From positions 24,234,539-24,298,538 of the forward strand of contig NC_087064.1 in the NCBI RefSeq assembly GCF_963678635.1: 64,000 bases of DNA. Direction: 5' to 3'. Within the stretch, counting starts at the first letter, position 1, and the number at the start of each line of letters is the position of its first letter. Of the stretch, positions 1 to 10,935 are shown in pieces. The stretch comes from Symsagittifera roscoffensis (Eukaryota > Xenacoelomorpha > Acoela > Convolutidae). The position numbers and the translations under genes are program-made. The notes under the pieces were generated by a model. The model ran no database searches. It was given only the letters and a program-made list of their open reading frames with translations, and had not been told where the DNA came from.

Positions 1-2125
1 TTCTGGTAATCCGAACTTTGCTATCCAGCGATCGCAAAAGTGTTTTGTCGGCAAAATATGCCTTACAATGGGTTACGAGGTTGAGTGCTATATAATGTGT
101 AAATGCATCAACAATTACCATTATATATGAAATTCCTTCTGAGGAGGGATATAGGGCGTTTTGTATCGAATGAGATTCTATAGTTAAATCTGAAACTTTG
201 TCCTTTAAAGTCTTGTTTTTCTGCAATTTCTTTCTGGTTTGGAAAGGGTTTGCTTAAATGACATGCCATACAGTCATTACAAAGTACTTTTATGCAACGT
301 GTTGTATTTGGAAAACATCAATTTTGGGTGAAGTTAGAATATGTTTTTTCTGATCTTGTATGTCCTTTTCTATTCAAAAAATGTGATCTATGAAATGCTA
401 ATAATTTTAGACTTAATAGTAGACAGGGTATTTTTGTACCTGGTACAAATATTCTAAGGTATCGGTATTTTGCTTTTTTGTGTCATTGTTAAATTTTCGG
501 AAGTATCGGAGAAAGAGTTTATTTTCTAAAATTAAAATATCGGCTATGGAGGGTTGTGTTTTGTATTTGTGCCAAGGTTTGAGTTGACTGATAATAGGGT
601 CAGGCTTTTGATATTTTTGGAGTAATTAGGGTGGTGTTAATTTTACTGAGCAGGGTAGAAAAATATTTTGAACTTCGTCCTTTGATAGAGGTTTTTTGTC
701 CAAAGCGTCTTGTAAATCAAATGTTTTTTGATAATGTTTTTTTGACTTATTGCCATCCAAATTTATTGTATCAGTTAGGTCTTCTTTTTTTAATAGTTAA
801 AACGATTCATTGCGTTGTTGTTTTTGTTGATGTGTTTTTAATTGTTTATTCTAATCGTGGTGATCTTTCGTCTTTTGCGAGAAAGAACTTTATATTTTGT
901 GCTATTTCTACAGTTTTTTTGTGTAAGTAGTTCGGCTGGTGTATTTCGACTAAGTGTATTAGGTAAAGCACAATTTTTGACTGCTGTCCACAGTATATTT
1001 ATTGTTGGTATTTTCCTTAAAAAAATTTTAAAATTTGTATACTGTATGGTTGAGGTTAGATTTTTGTGTAAAGTAAAACAATATGGGTTAAGAGTCTGTA
1101 AATAAAATTTTTGGAAATTTTGATCCAAGAATCATAAATTCGTTTTCCGTAATGTATCTATGATGGCTGTACAGTCTCTCATGAGTGTGGAGAGTCTTAA
1201 TTCTTCACGTGGGAAAATTCTTGAGTTTGCTGATATTAGATTCTTTTGTTGGTGCCTTGATGTGATTGCAAAAGAGTTGCGCCAATTCCAAAACTGGAGG
1301 CGTTGGACATAGCGTAAAATTGTTCATTTAAATCTGGATTTGTGTTTAAAATTTGTGCAGTAAGCAAGATTTTGATTTCATTGAAGCGTTTTTGATGTTT
1401 TAAGTTCCATTCAAAATTGTTTGTTGTCTAAGACTGTAGTAAAATGGCATTTTTATGGAGTTAAAACTGTATTTTTAAACATATTTATTGAAGAAGTTCA
1501 GCATTCCAAGGAATTGTTGGTTTTCTTTGTATTGGATGATAGTTGGAGCTATAACATTTCATATATTCGGGATTTCAACGGCATTAAAAAAGTTCGTTTC
1601 TTCGATAATAAGTCCAAAGATTTTTACAAGAGTGAGGAAAAATATGACCTGTCTGGAGCTGCGTTCATGTTTTCTTCCAATAAAATTTGTTGTTATTTAA
1701 CTAAACTTTAAACATTTTTTTTGTTTGTGACTGTGTGAAAAAATCGTCTAAAAATTTAACGACGTTTTTGTTCAGAATTAGTGGTCTAAGAATTTTACTC
1801 ATAAATGCTGAAAAAGCTGCTGGTCCCATGGATAAACCATAGAATAGTCTATTAAAATTGTATTGCTGGTTTCCATTAATGAATTGAGTCAAGCGACGTG
1901 TTGTCCATCTAATGCCATTTTATTATACGCATCTATTCTTTTCTGCTGTGGTATAGTAATGTCCGTTTATTTTTGTGAGTTTTACATATATATTGGTTCT
2001 ATATGCTAAATGCATTTTGTTTAATCAATTAGAGAATTTAGGTATCGTGAGTCTATAATACTTTTAAGCCAATTTCCTTTGGCAATAACAATTATAGGAA
2101 TTAAAACCGTATTTCATTTGGGTTG
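1..2125 (-). pseudogene. pol: Ty3/gypsy pol fragment, copy A (integrase, RNase H, RT; cut by window edge)
   Basis: Minus-strand remnant of a Ty3/gypsy-type polyprotein, read from high to low coordinates. At 1701-1892 an open stretch holds the reverse transcriptase motifs FNRLFYGLSMGPAAF and LDDFFTQSQ (the YxDD box, with V-K-F-L-D-D). RNase H-like sequence follows near 1.0-1.6 kb in broken frames. Near 190-450 is a cysteine-rich stretch like the integrase zinc-binding region, and at 1-190 the integrase core (YIMVIVDAFTHYIAL). Frames are interrupted throughout, so this is a dead copy. Positions about 190-2125 match 10,918-12,825 base by base with scattered differences; beyond 2,125 the two copies diverge abruptly. 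The C-terminal part of integrase lies left of the window. Confidence 0.85.
1701..1892 (-). pseudogene. Reverse transcriptase palm fragment (copy A)
   Basis: The open stretch of 63 residues covers Ty3/gypsy RT motif B (FNRLFYGLSMGPAAFSAFM) and motif C (KFLDDFF). The second aspartate pair of the catalytic site is visible; the motif A aspartate lies upstream in a different frame. It is the least damaged piece of copy A and the clearest evidence for the family. Confidence 0.85.
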
Positions 2126-2159
2126 TTGTAGAACATTGCTACTTTTCTATGATCTTCTA

Positions 2160-2415
2160 TGCTGTTTTGGATTCCACAAAAAAATACTTAAATCATTGTA
2201 CCGCTCAAAATCGCTCGAAAAATAGGCGAATTTGCGGAATCCGCAAATGTAATTGCGGAATCCAGAACAGTTTAAGGAATCCACAAACAAATGATAAAAC
2301 ATTTGTATGGTTAAAATGAGCTGTTGCGGAATCCGCAACTGGAAGTGGAATCCGCAAATTGTAAGTGTATTCCCCAAATTGTAAGTGGAATCCGCGTTTT
2401 GTTTGCGGATTCCCT
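2160..2415. repeat. Minisatellite of palindromic TTTGCGGAATCCGCAAA units
   Basis: About eight degenerate units built on GCGGAATCCGC, spaced roughly 18-35 bp. The best unit, TTTGCGGAATCCGCAAA near 2229, is a near-perfect palindrome; others read GTTGCGGAATCCGCAACTG, GTGGAATCCGCAAATTG and GTATTCCCCAAATTG. It begins just past the point where Ty3/gypsy copy A breaks off. Confidence 0.75.
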
Positions 2416-2519
2416 TTAATTGTATTTATATGTGTAGAAGCCTTTAAAATTATATGTTTTAAATACATGATTTGATTTCACTAGAATAAAAATTTACTAG
2501 AATAGAAATTTACTGGAAT

Positions 2520-2935
2520 AGATCAGTGTTTGGGATTATTGGATACCCAATTACTGACCAGTATTTGGGATCGATGAAGTCCCAAATACTTAACTAAATC
2601 GACGATTTGCTATGCGTTGGGTTTCTAATCACTCTCAACATAATGACTCCAAATGATAGATATGTTCCATAATTATTCCCTTTTTTCCAGTTTTTGGGTT
2701 TCATCATTTGGGAATCCCAAATACTGACCTAATTTGGCGATATGCTGTGTGTTCCATACACTCTCAACCCATTAACTACAATTACTGCATTTATTCGGCG
2801 TGTTTCTTCCAAAATCAGTATTTGGGATTGACGCAATCCCAATTACTGACCTAATTTGTCGATATGCTGTGTGTTCCATTCACTCTCAACTCAATGACTC
2901 CTAAAATTGAAATTGTTCGGTGTTGTGTTTCCATA
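2520..2935. repeat. Three ~110-140 bp tandem units with internal TTTGGGA/TCCCAAA hairpins
   Basis: Three imperfect units start near 2564, 2706 and 2818. Each contains an inverted pair (for example GTATTTGGGA with TCCCAAATAC, and TTGGGATTG with CAATCCCAA), then CTGACCTAATTTG, CGATATGCTGTGTGTTCCA and CACTCTCAAC. The middle unit varies in length. No protein coding potential. Confidence 0.7.
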
Positions 2936-2939
2936 CACT

Positions 2940-5640
2940 AAACGATGACATCCACCGATTTAGGTAACAAATGTTTTAAAACTTGTACGTGGTTTCCGCT
3001 GACAATAGTTAAGTCTTTGCTTTTAAATTCCGCATTGCTAGAGATAAGAATTCCAGCTCATCTTTTAATTGTTCATATGCAAGTTCAGTATTGAACAAAA
3101 TTTGGAATCCAATTACATACTACATACACAATTTATAACTCCCCTCACGAATGCTCGTATCAAGGTCCGGCACTTTATATTTTAGTGTTTTTGTGCTTCA
3201 AATGGTTTAAAGCGAGTTTCAAAAGAATACTTTATCCAGTTGTAATCTGTGATTATCTGGTTTGGGTACCATTAGACTTTCTTTCACATGCAGGTGAGTT
3301 TGTGGTATTAGTAAGCTGCATTGGTTAGCTTACGCTTATTTATATATCCTTTAATTGGAGTAGAGGAAAGTTTTAAAACGCATGAAAACAAGTTAAAATT
3401 CTTATCACCTAACTGATAAAAATAGAAAATCTTTTGCTAAACAATTCTACGGTAGCCAGTTTTTCCAATTGGCTGGAACTAGTGCGTGAATTTTGGGCGA
3501 AAGAAATTAGAAATTCAACATTTATAAAGGGGAGCAAACTTAAAAAGGTTAGTAACTTTAATTTGTTTTCATTACCAATTTACTACTGCGTATTGTGAAT
3601 TTACAACATTGTTACCAATTTATTGCTACTTATTGAATTTATTTCCATGATATGATTGTAACACATAGTTATATTATAAAATTGAAAGTTTAAATAAAAT
3701 TTGATTTCTTTTTATTCTACTTTTTCATAGAGATGACTGGTGAATTCTAAAAAGTAAAAGTGAGACACACGTGTAAAAATGGTGTGGGTTTTTTTTATTT
3801 GTTTAAGTGATATTTTAATTTCGTGCTTACGAAGGGTCGTGTTCCGAAAAAATCCATGGGGGAATTTAGTTATGATGGTGTCTGAGTTTACTAAAAGCTC
3901 AGCAAGCATTCGGATTACGTTTGTAGTGCGTAGGAGTGGCCAAAAAAGTTCAAGCGCGCGGATGATATTAACTTCTTCAGTGGCGTGCGGAGTTTTTGAT
4001 GAGGTTGTATTATTTATGATTGAATTAAAATTAATGAATATTCGCTAAAAGGGCAATTTATACGCGTTGGTTATACTCATGCGGGATAATAGTGGGGCGG
4101 GAGTATTCAAGCGGGAAGTTGTTGGTGAGGGGACAAAAGATGTTCATTTGTCTAACGTGATCATAGTTACGGAAGATGCCGTGGAAGTTAGTTTTATTAT
4201 GCAGTATGTGAAATTTAGAAAATAAGGTGATGTATATTTAGAGTTAATAAAAATGAAGCGATGGTTGGGTTTGCGGGATGGTGAACTCTGAAGATAGTGT
4301 CATTGAATAAATTTTTAATGGGTGTAAGTGTGTGTGTGTGAGTTTAGTCTTCAACATAACTTCATGAGAACAGTTATTATCTCGTTCTTTTGGTGTTAGA
4401 AAATTGAATATTAGTGAAAAATGATCAAATTTACTGAAAAATAGTTCGTAAGCTTTTGTATTCAATAGTGCGTTGTCGATGATGTCATCAACTTTTTATT
4501 AGTGCTATCGAGGTGAAAGATGTTGTCAGACTTTAGGAAAAAATTTTCAGTTAGTTGCGCATTTACATTAATGTCAGAATCATATGGTGAGTCTTTCACA
4601 TATCGGATGAATGCATGATCATAGTGATTAATAGAACATCGGTTAGCTTTTGGTGCAATGAATCGGTTAAGTGTTTGATTTTAGCCTATGTTTGTGAATT
4701 GATATAGTAAATTGAATCGCAAAGCTCATCATCGTCTGGGTTTTTCCTGGGGGTAATTTTGGTGAATAGTTAAATAATAAAATGACATCCACGAAAGGGT
4801 TAGTGGTAGGGAATGTTCATCAACATATTAGGCTCGTTGGGCTTGACTTTTTCCGTTGTAAAAGATGTTATCGGGGAAGAAGTGAAGGTTTTTTACTAAA
4901 AATGAGGGTGAAATAGAATAGCGTGGATGATGTTATTGGATGTTAACGAGAAATTGTGGTATGTTATTGGGATGCTTGCGTTTCATGAAATATCTTTATG
5001 CACGTGTTAAGGCAATATGGACAGAAGTTGATGATTCGGAGATGATTTGGAGGTTGAAGCGGAGTGGTTGAAGTGCTGAGTAGTGAATGAGCTGGTGGTG
5101 ATATGAAATTATTTATGGTTACTAAAAAAAATTCTACGTGCTGGTCATCTGTGATGGGACAAGAAACATCGGGTGCATAACTAGAAAGAGGAGAAAGGAT
5201 AGTAGTACTGTCAGTGTGCGAGGAGGCGAAGGTAGGGTTTTCGCAGGAGTAAGTGGGTGTTATACGTTGGAAAAAGTTGGTTAGGAAAATATAGTGGAAA
5301 TGGGCTCGGAATCTAGGAAATCATCCGATGTATCTAATGTGGAGTTTTTGAAATTAGAATTAGTAATACAAACAGTTTGGGTTGAGTCGACAGACTCCAT
5401 CTGTGGTGAGTCAGAAGAAAAACTGGGTAGAGGGGGTCAGAAATAGGGGATTCGTGACGTTGGATATTAGATGGGTAGGAAAAGGAGCGGTTGAGGGATC
5501 CAACTTGTCGGCAAAGATGATTATTTCGAAAACAAAAATTTAGAGTGCGGTTGTTCTACAATTTGGTCGTATATATCATCGATGGTGGGTTGTTGATGTG
5601 CTATATGAGATGTAGGGCTACGCTAGGGTTTACTTTTATG
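2940..5640. other. No supportable gene; G/T-rich on the plus strand
   Basis: No domain recognised on either strand. From about 3.7 kb the plus strand becomes G- and T-rich, the same strand bias as the flanking minus-oriented retroelement. It may be its decayed 3' part or long terminal repeat, but no matching long terminal repeat was found. Confidence 0.4.
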
Positions 5641-6800
5641 TAACATTCATTCGGCGGTAGAAAGTGTATTTCTATAGTTTTGTGGGATCATTAATAGAGG
5701 CTGGTTGTTTCGTAAATTTTGTAAAAATGATAGTGTTGAAGGAGTAGTATTTTTATTGTTTTGAGATGGATCGCATGTGTTTGGTTTTGTAGCTATTTTT
5801 TTTATAGTTTTTATCAATTTGTGCGTCAAGAAGAATTTCGTTAGTAGAGGTAAATAAAACATTCCAATAAATCCTGCGAATTTTTTTTTGCTAAGCTAGC
5901 TTGTCTATTGTCTTGTGGGTGTATTGCGCATGTCTTATAGATTCAATCAAATGACGAAAAATAAACCCTATAAAATTAAGCTCTATATATTATAGTCAAT
6001 CTTACGAAGATATAATAGGGCCATCCTAGAAAAGATAGGGGTTCATTTTTCATATTAAAAAAATTATAATTATCAATTGGTGATGTACCTTGTTGGAGGT
6101 ATTTTTCTTCATATAGATAAATTTAATCTTTAAAAACTTTAGAGTAACCACTGTAGCCTTTTCGATAGATAGCTGAAAATTCTGCGGAGGTTTTGATCAA
6201 TTGATTTTCTTTGAATTGTGTCCATTTTAGTGGGGAAATCAAATTGCTGTGTACAAATGAGGTGTTGTATGTCTGATTTTGAGTAAATACCTATAGATTG
6301 TAAGTCTATATTGGTCTTTCGAGCAACTGCGTGGTTGCTTTCGGGAGAAAAGTTCTTCAAGGGTGGCACTTAACTAGGATATGGAGTAAGAAGATAAATT
6401 TTATCATAGTTTGGGTTAAGCTGTTTTACGTTGTGGCTATTTTCAGATCCAAATAGGACAACTGTATCCCAAAATAATGTGCTGTGTGATATTTGTCTCC
6501 AAATTGTATTTTTTTAAAAAAATAGATAGGTTTGCGTTGGTAGCATCTCTTGTTTCCAAAATCTACAGTGGTGAGACTTTTTTTGTACAAGCATATTACA
6601 TGAGGATATTTCCATTATAATCATTGAAAATATAGCGGATACCTGACAAGAGATAACCTGTATAAGATACTTTGAGTATGCTAAAGCGAGATTTTGTAAT
6701 ATTTGTTTTCGTTCTGATTCACATAAATGATGTAGTGTTTCGAGTTCTGAAAGTGACCTTTCCTGACAATTTCTGCTAATTGTGTAGTATTGTTTCATCT
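5640..6800 (-). pseudogene. Possible envelope-like third ORF remnants of the retroelement
   Basis: Broken minus-strand frames at 6514-6798, 6139-6369 and 5647-5862 read in the retroelement's direction, downstream of its integrase. The first two carry several cysteines. The last has a hydrophobic segment (FIGMFYLPLL) followed by a lysine-rich tail, the layout of a membrane anchor with a short cytoplasmic end. Several Ty3/gypsy lineages carry an envelope-like ORF at this position. No diagnostic motif was identified, so this is position and composition only. Alternative: unrelated A-rich non-coding sequence. Confidence 0.3.
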
Positions 6801-6849
6801 CGAGGTGAATGTCATAGTGAAATGCGCTAGAATAAGTGTTATTTATTTC

Positions 6850-9800
6850 GATAGTTCTTGTAGTCTAGTATTATCCTGATTTTCTGGAAGAACTTTTCCT
6901 CCAATGTTTCCATGGCTTTTGTAAAATGTTACCGGAATGTAAGATTTTTCACCTTCTCTATTTTGATTTGTTTTGGCCATATCAAGGATCAATTTGGATG
7001 TTTTCATACCGAAATCTTCTTTTAAATACCGTAATCGACGAGTTTTTTTGAATTTTGTTTTCGAAAAAGTGGCATCGGGTATATGAATGCTACTTCGGTT
7101 TCAGGGTTAATTTGAAAACGTGTTATTTTGTTTTCTATACCGTGTATTTTCTTATATTGGTTCGGATTTGATCTTTTTCAATCAAGAATTAAATTATAAA
7201 AAAAAGTAAGGATTCTATGCAATAGTTTTTTTGTAAAAATTTATCATTTTTGCGTCATTTTTAGCGAATTGAAATGTGGTACAAGTGTCTTAAGGGAACC
7301 AAACTATGATTGCCTGTGTACATTTAGTGGGATCACAATATCCTTGATCGTTATTACAAGTTAGGCAAATTATTTGATATAATATGGTGTCATCTTTTAA
7401 ATCTCGTGTTCGTTGTACCTTTTCTAGTTGGATTTTACAATCAAAAAAACACTGTTTCTTGATATCCTGGTGTTTTTGTGTCTGGTTGGAAGCTCGATAG
7501 GTTATTTATTCCAACGTGAGGTATCCAGTTTTTGTCATGTATGCCATAGGTTAAACTTCAATTTGCACCAGGATAAGGAAAAGTATCGTCTAGTTGGATA
7601 TGACCTTGGTGTTGTTCAAGTTGTGCTTGATTTGCGGAGTCGGAAAATCTTGATAAATAATTAACTTTCGGTTTTCGTTTTTTTGTAACTATTTTTAAAC
7701 AGTATAGTTCGTTTTTACAATCTTCTGGGTCAGGATGTAGTAATCTTTCATAATCTTGTGGTTCATATTCATGTTGTGTGACCTGGTTAATTTCATATTT
7801 CTGTAGTGCCTTTTTTTGGTCTCTTCACAATCATTATGTGTAACACGGAAATCTTGTGGCCTTGTTCGGGGAATGGTTTTTTATGATTTATTGGTTCACG
7901 ACGTACTAAAAGAGATAAAGATTTGATTGATAAAATTGTTAAACGATAAATGTGAACGAGAGTCCTGAAAAAGGGTTATAAAAAATTATATAGCCTTTAG
8001 TCTTTTTTGTGTATCTATCGTATTTAAATATATATGTTAGTTCTGTCTCTATAGATGGAGGGGTAAAGGACTGAACGGTGATGTCTGGTGGTAACAATGG
8101 TAATGGGTGTTTAGTTTTACTGTTTTTTCAAATCTAAGAGTCAAATTCTGCTGATAATCTATGTGAATATTATGATCTTGAATGTCTTTGCGAATATCGT
8201 GTCTATGTAGTCTGCTCAATTCCCAATTCTGGATGGGAATACTATCGAGGTGTTGGCCAAATAGTGGAGGGCTTGCTACATAAGAGTTTTAGTCTCAGCT
8301 TCACGATATCTGTCGTTTAGTTGATTTGGAAAGGGTGTGGGGAAATGGTGTCACACTTCTTGTGTATTGAACTCATTTATTCTGACAGAAGATTTGGTGT
8401 ATTTTGTTGGGAAGTGAAGCTGAGTGGTTGGGGGTTTTTGTATTGTACAATGTGAAAAATCTAAAGAGATTGATGTTGGGGTTGAGGGTTTTTTAAAATG
8501 AACTCGTGGTGTCGTTAGGGTTCTGTTGCGTCGGTAATAAATAATTTGTCTGTCAATTGTAATTGTTATATTTTGGTTTTGACTTAAATGTCTCGTTCTG
8601 TTAAGTTCTTGTTGTAGTGAGGGGTTTTTAATAAATGTTGGTTTGTAATATGTTTTGCTTAGGGGTGCGTAACAATGTGCTGGTGTTGATAGTTCTGATA
8701 ATGATGCGTGTCTTGCTTCAAAAGTGTAAGTTTTTTCTACATATGATATACGAGTAGATGATTGGGTTGATTTGTTTGAATAGATGTAGTTGTTGGTTGG
8801 GGTTCATAGGGGGGGGGGGTTGGTAGGTGGGAAATCTTTGATAGACCTTGGAATAGCAATTTTGAAATTTACCGATTAATTTTTGATGTACTACTCAAGT
8901 TTTTGTTACTGAAAAAATTCTTAAGCAAAAAAGATGATTAAATCATTTGCTAGCACAAAATCAATTATTGCTTTCTTTATAAAATTAAAAAGTGTCAAGA
9001 TTAGGGAAGCTATCGAGGTAAGAAAAATTGTGAAAATTTTGAAAATGCAGTTCCTAGTTAGTGAGCTTCAAATCATTTAGAAAGTTTGTTCAGTATGGTA
9101 TCTGATTATGTGTTCAATAGTTTTGGAGAGAGAAATGTATGTTCGGATGAGGGAATAGATAATTATAAATTCATTACTAAAAATTAAGAAAAAGAAGATT
9201 ATGAACTTTAGATATCTTTTATGAAAAAAAACTACAAAAGGTGAAAATTGTAGAAAAAGTGAGTGAAAGTTTGAAATACTTGTCTTAAGATTTTCTTCAA
9301 CTTAGGTTGAAAGAAACTTTTGAAAACTGATTTGCTTGATCGAACTATTTTTTTTCGGAGTTGTCAAGTGGGATCGAATTGTTTTTTAGTTTTTGACAAA
9401 TGGGTTGTGTATGAAAAGTTTTGGGTGAAGGAAATTCTGGGAATTTCGGTTTTATGTTTTTGATTTTTGAAATTTTTTCTTTAAGGGATGATCAGAGAGT
9501 TTTTGTAGTAGGATGATCTGCTCTAGGCTGAGTGATCAGAATGAGTTTTTTCCTTAGGCTGTTTTTTGTTTGGTGATAGTCGTGGTCTAATTTGAGACAA
9601 CATTGTTGATTTTTTTTATTGATTGATAGAAGAGGAATGTACTTTTAATGCGATAATTATTTAAGTTGTCGAATTTTGGGTTTTTGCTTATTTTTGACCT
9701 GTAGGTCTTTGAGTTGGAGTTACAGATGTAGTTCAAGTTGGAGTTATATCAGCTAAAAAAAAAAGCGGCGATGTTTGAATAAAAATTGAGATGATATCAA

Positions 9801-10230
9801 GTGATTCAGTTTGCTGATTTTGAATTAGTTATTTCTAACAGAAAGAAAACGTGTTGAAAATTTTTTTGATTATAATAAAAAAAAATTGAAAATGTTGTTG
9901 ATCTGGTAAATTAATCAGATGGCTGTTGGAATTGTACATTCTTTAATACTTTAGTTTGCGGGATGAAAACTTTGTAATCGTTTTTTGGTTGATTTGTAAG
10001 TCGAGATGATTGGCGTTGTTGAGCTTTTTCTTTTTTTTTGGTAATTAGATTTTCTTCCTCTAGTTTTCAATTGATTCTTCGTTTTTAAATGATTTCTTTA
10101 GGAGGTTTTTGTGATATTTTTTTTGGAATAATCTGGGGTGAGTGTGGTAAATGTTTGGAGTTTTCAGATATTGGATGATTATTGTTTTTTGTTTCATCAT
10201 CAATTTGTAGTCCTTTAAAGGAATATATTT
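6850..10230. other. Gene-free, T/G-rich plus strand between retroelement parts
   Basis: No recognisable domain. Strand composition continues that of the flanking minus-strand retroelement. There is a run of ten G near 8810-8819 and many homopolymer T tracts. It could hold the N-terminal part of an envelope-like ORF decayed beyond recognition. Confidence 0.35.
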
Positions 10231-10233
10231 GTG

Positions 10234-10422
10234 TTAGTTCACGAAGAGCGTATTCTTTCGGTTAGTGTGGTAAAAAAATGTTTCTATTTTGAAATATTTT
10301 TTATTATATTCAATTAGTTTATATGTAACGCCTGTAGGTTTTTCTCTTAGCTGGTATGGTCCTATTTGAAAAGATAGAAGCTTTTCTGAGATTCTTTTTT
10401 GTTTTGTAAAAATTGGAAACAA
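10234..10422 (-). pseudogene. Integrase C-terminal GPY/F module (Ty3/gypsy copy B)
   Basis: A 62-residue open stretch contains IGPYQLREKPTGVTYKL, the GPY/F module found after the catalytic core in Ty3/gypsy and retroviral integrases. It sits in the expected place, downstream of the NGQAE motif near 10.88 kb on the same strand. The Met at its start is not a true start; the frame belongs to a longer broken polyprotein. Confidence 0.75.
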
Positions 10423-10859
10423 AACAAAAGTTCCTACTTAAGGTCTGATGCTGGTGTAAAACCTGAACTTATTTGAGGTTGGATATTTTGTCTTTGTAGA
10501 AATTTTTGTGCAATTTTCCGACGAGTTTCCTTGGATTATTTTAATCTCTTTTCAAAATTCATTCTGCGTGGTTTCCAGAGGCTAATTTAAAAGTTGTGGT
10601 TGGTGAAACTGATCTTCATCCTGAGTGTCATTTTGATTCTTCAGTTGGTTGACAAAAACTTTTTGCATTTTTTGATGAGTTGGGTAAGAATGTTATGTGT
10701 TTGCGTAAATTCTGGTTAAAACCATTTCTTGAGGCGATATTCCAAATGTTATTGTGATCTGAGAATTATATGTTAAAGCAAATAATTTTACATTTGTTGA
10801 CCATTCGGCGTATTTTTGATCATTTCCGTTTAATATACAGCAAAAGTAGTCTTGTAGTG

Positions 10860-10935
10860 AGCGGTTCAAAACTTCTGCTTGTCCATTTGTCTATGGAGCA
10901 TTGGAAATTCTAGGTTTATGAAACTTTGTCCTTTA
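10860..10935 (-). pseudogene. Integrase core end (NGQAE) joined to the zinc-binding region by a deletion
   Basis: The minus strand reads TNGQAEVLNRSLQDYF, the end of the integrase catalytic core including its glutamate. Directly upstream, at about 10,918, the sequence jumps into the region that in copy A precedes the core. The two catalytic aspartates are therefore missing in copy B: an internal deletion of several hundred bases. Integrase from this copy could not work. Confidence 0.7.

Noticed and set aside
8805-8822. G runs (8,810; 20,480; 32,054; 43,217) as telomeric or quadruplex regulatory sites
   Set aside because: Single homopolymers; most lie inside hAT-type or Polinton ends and are simply shared element sequence.
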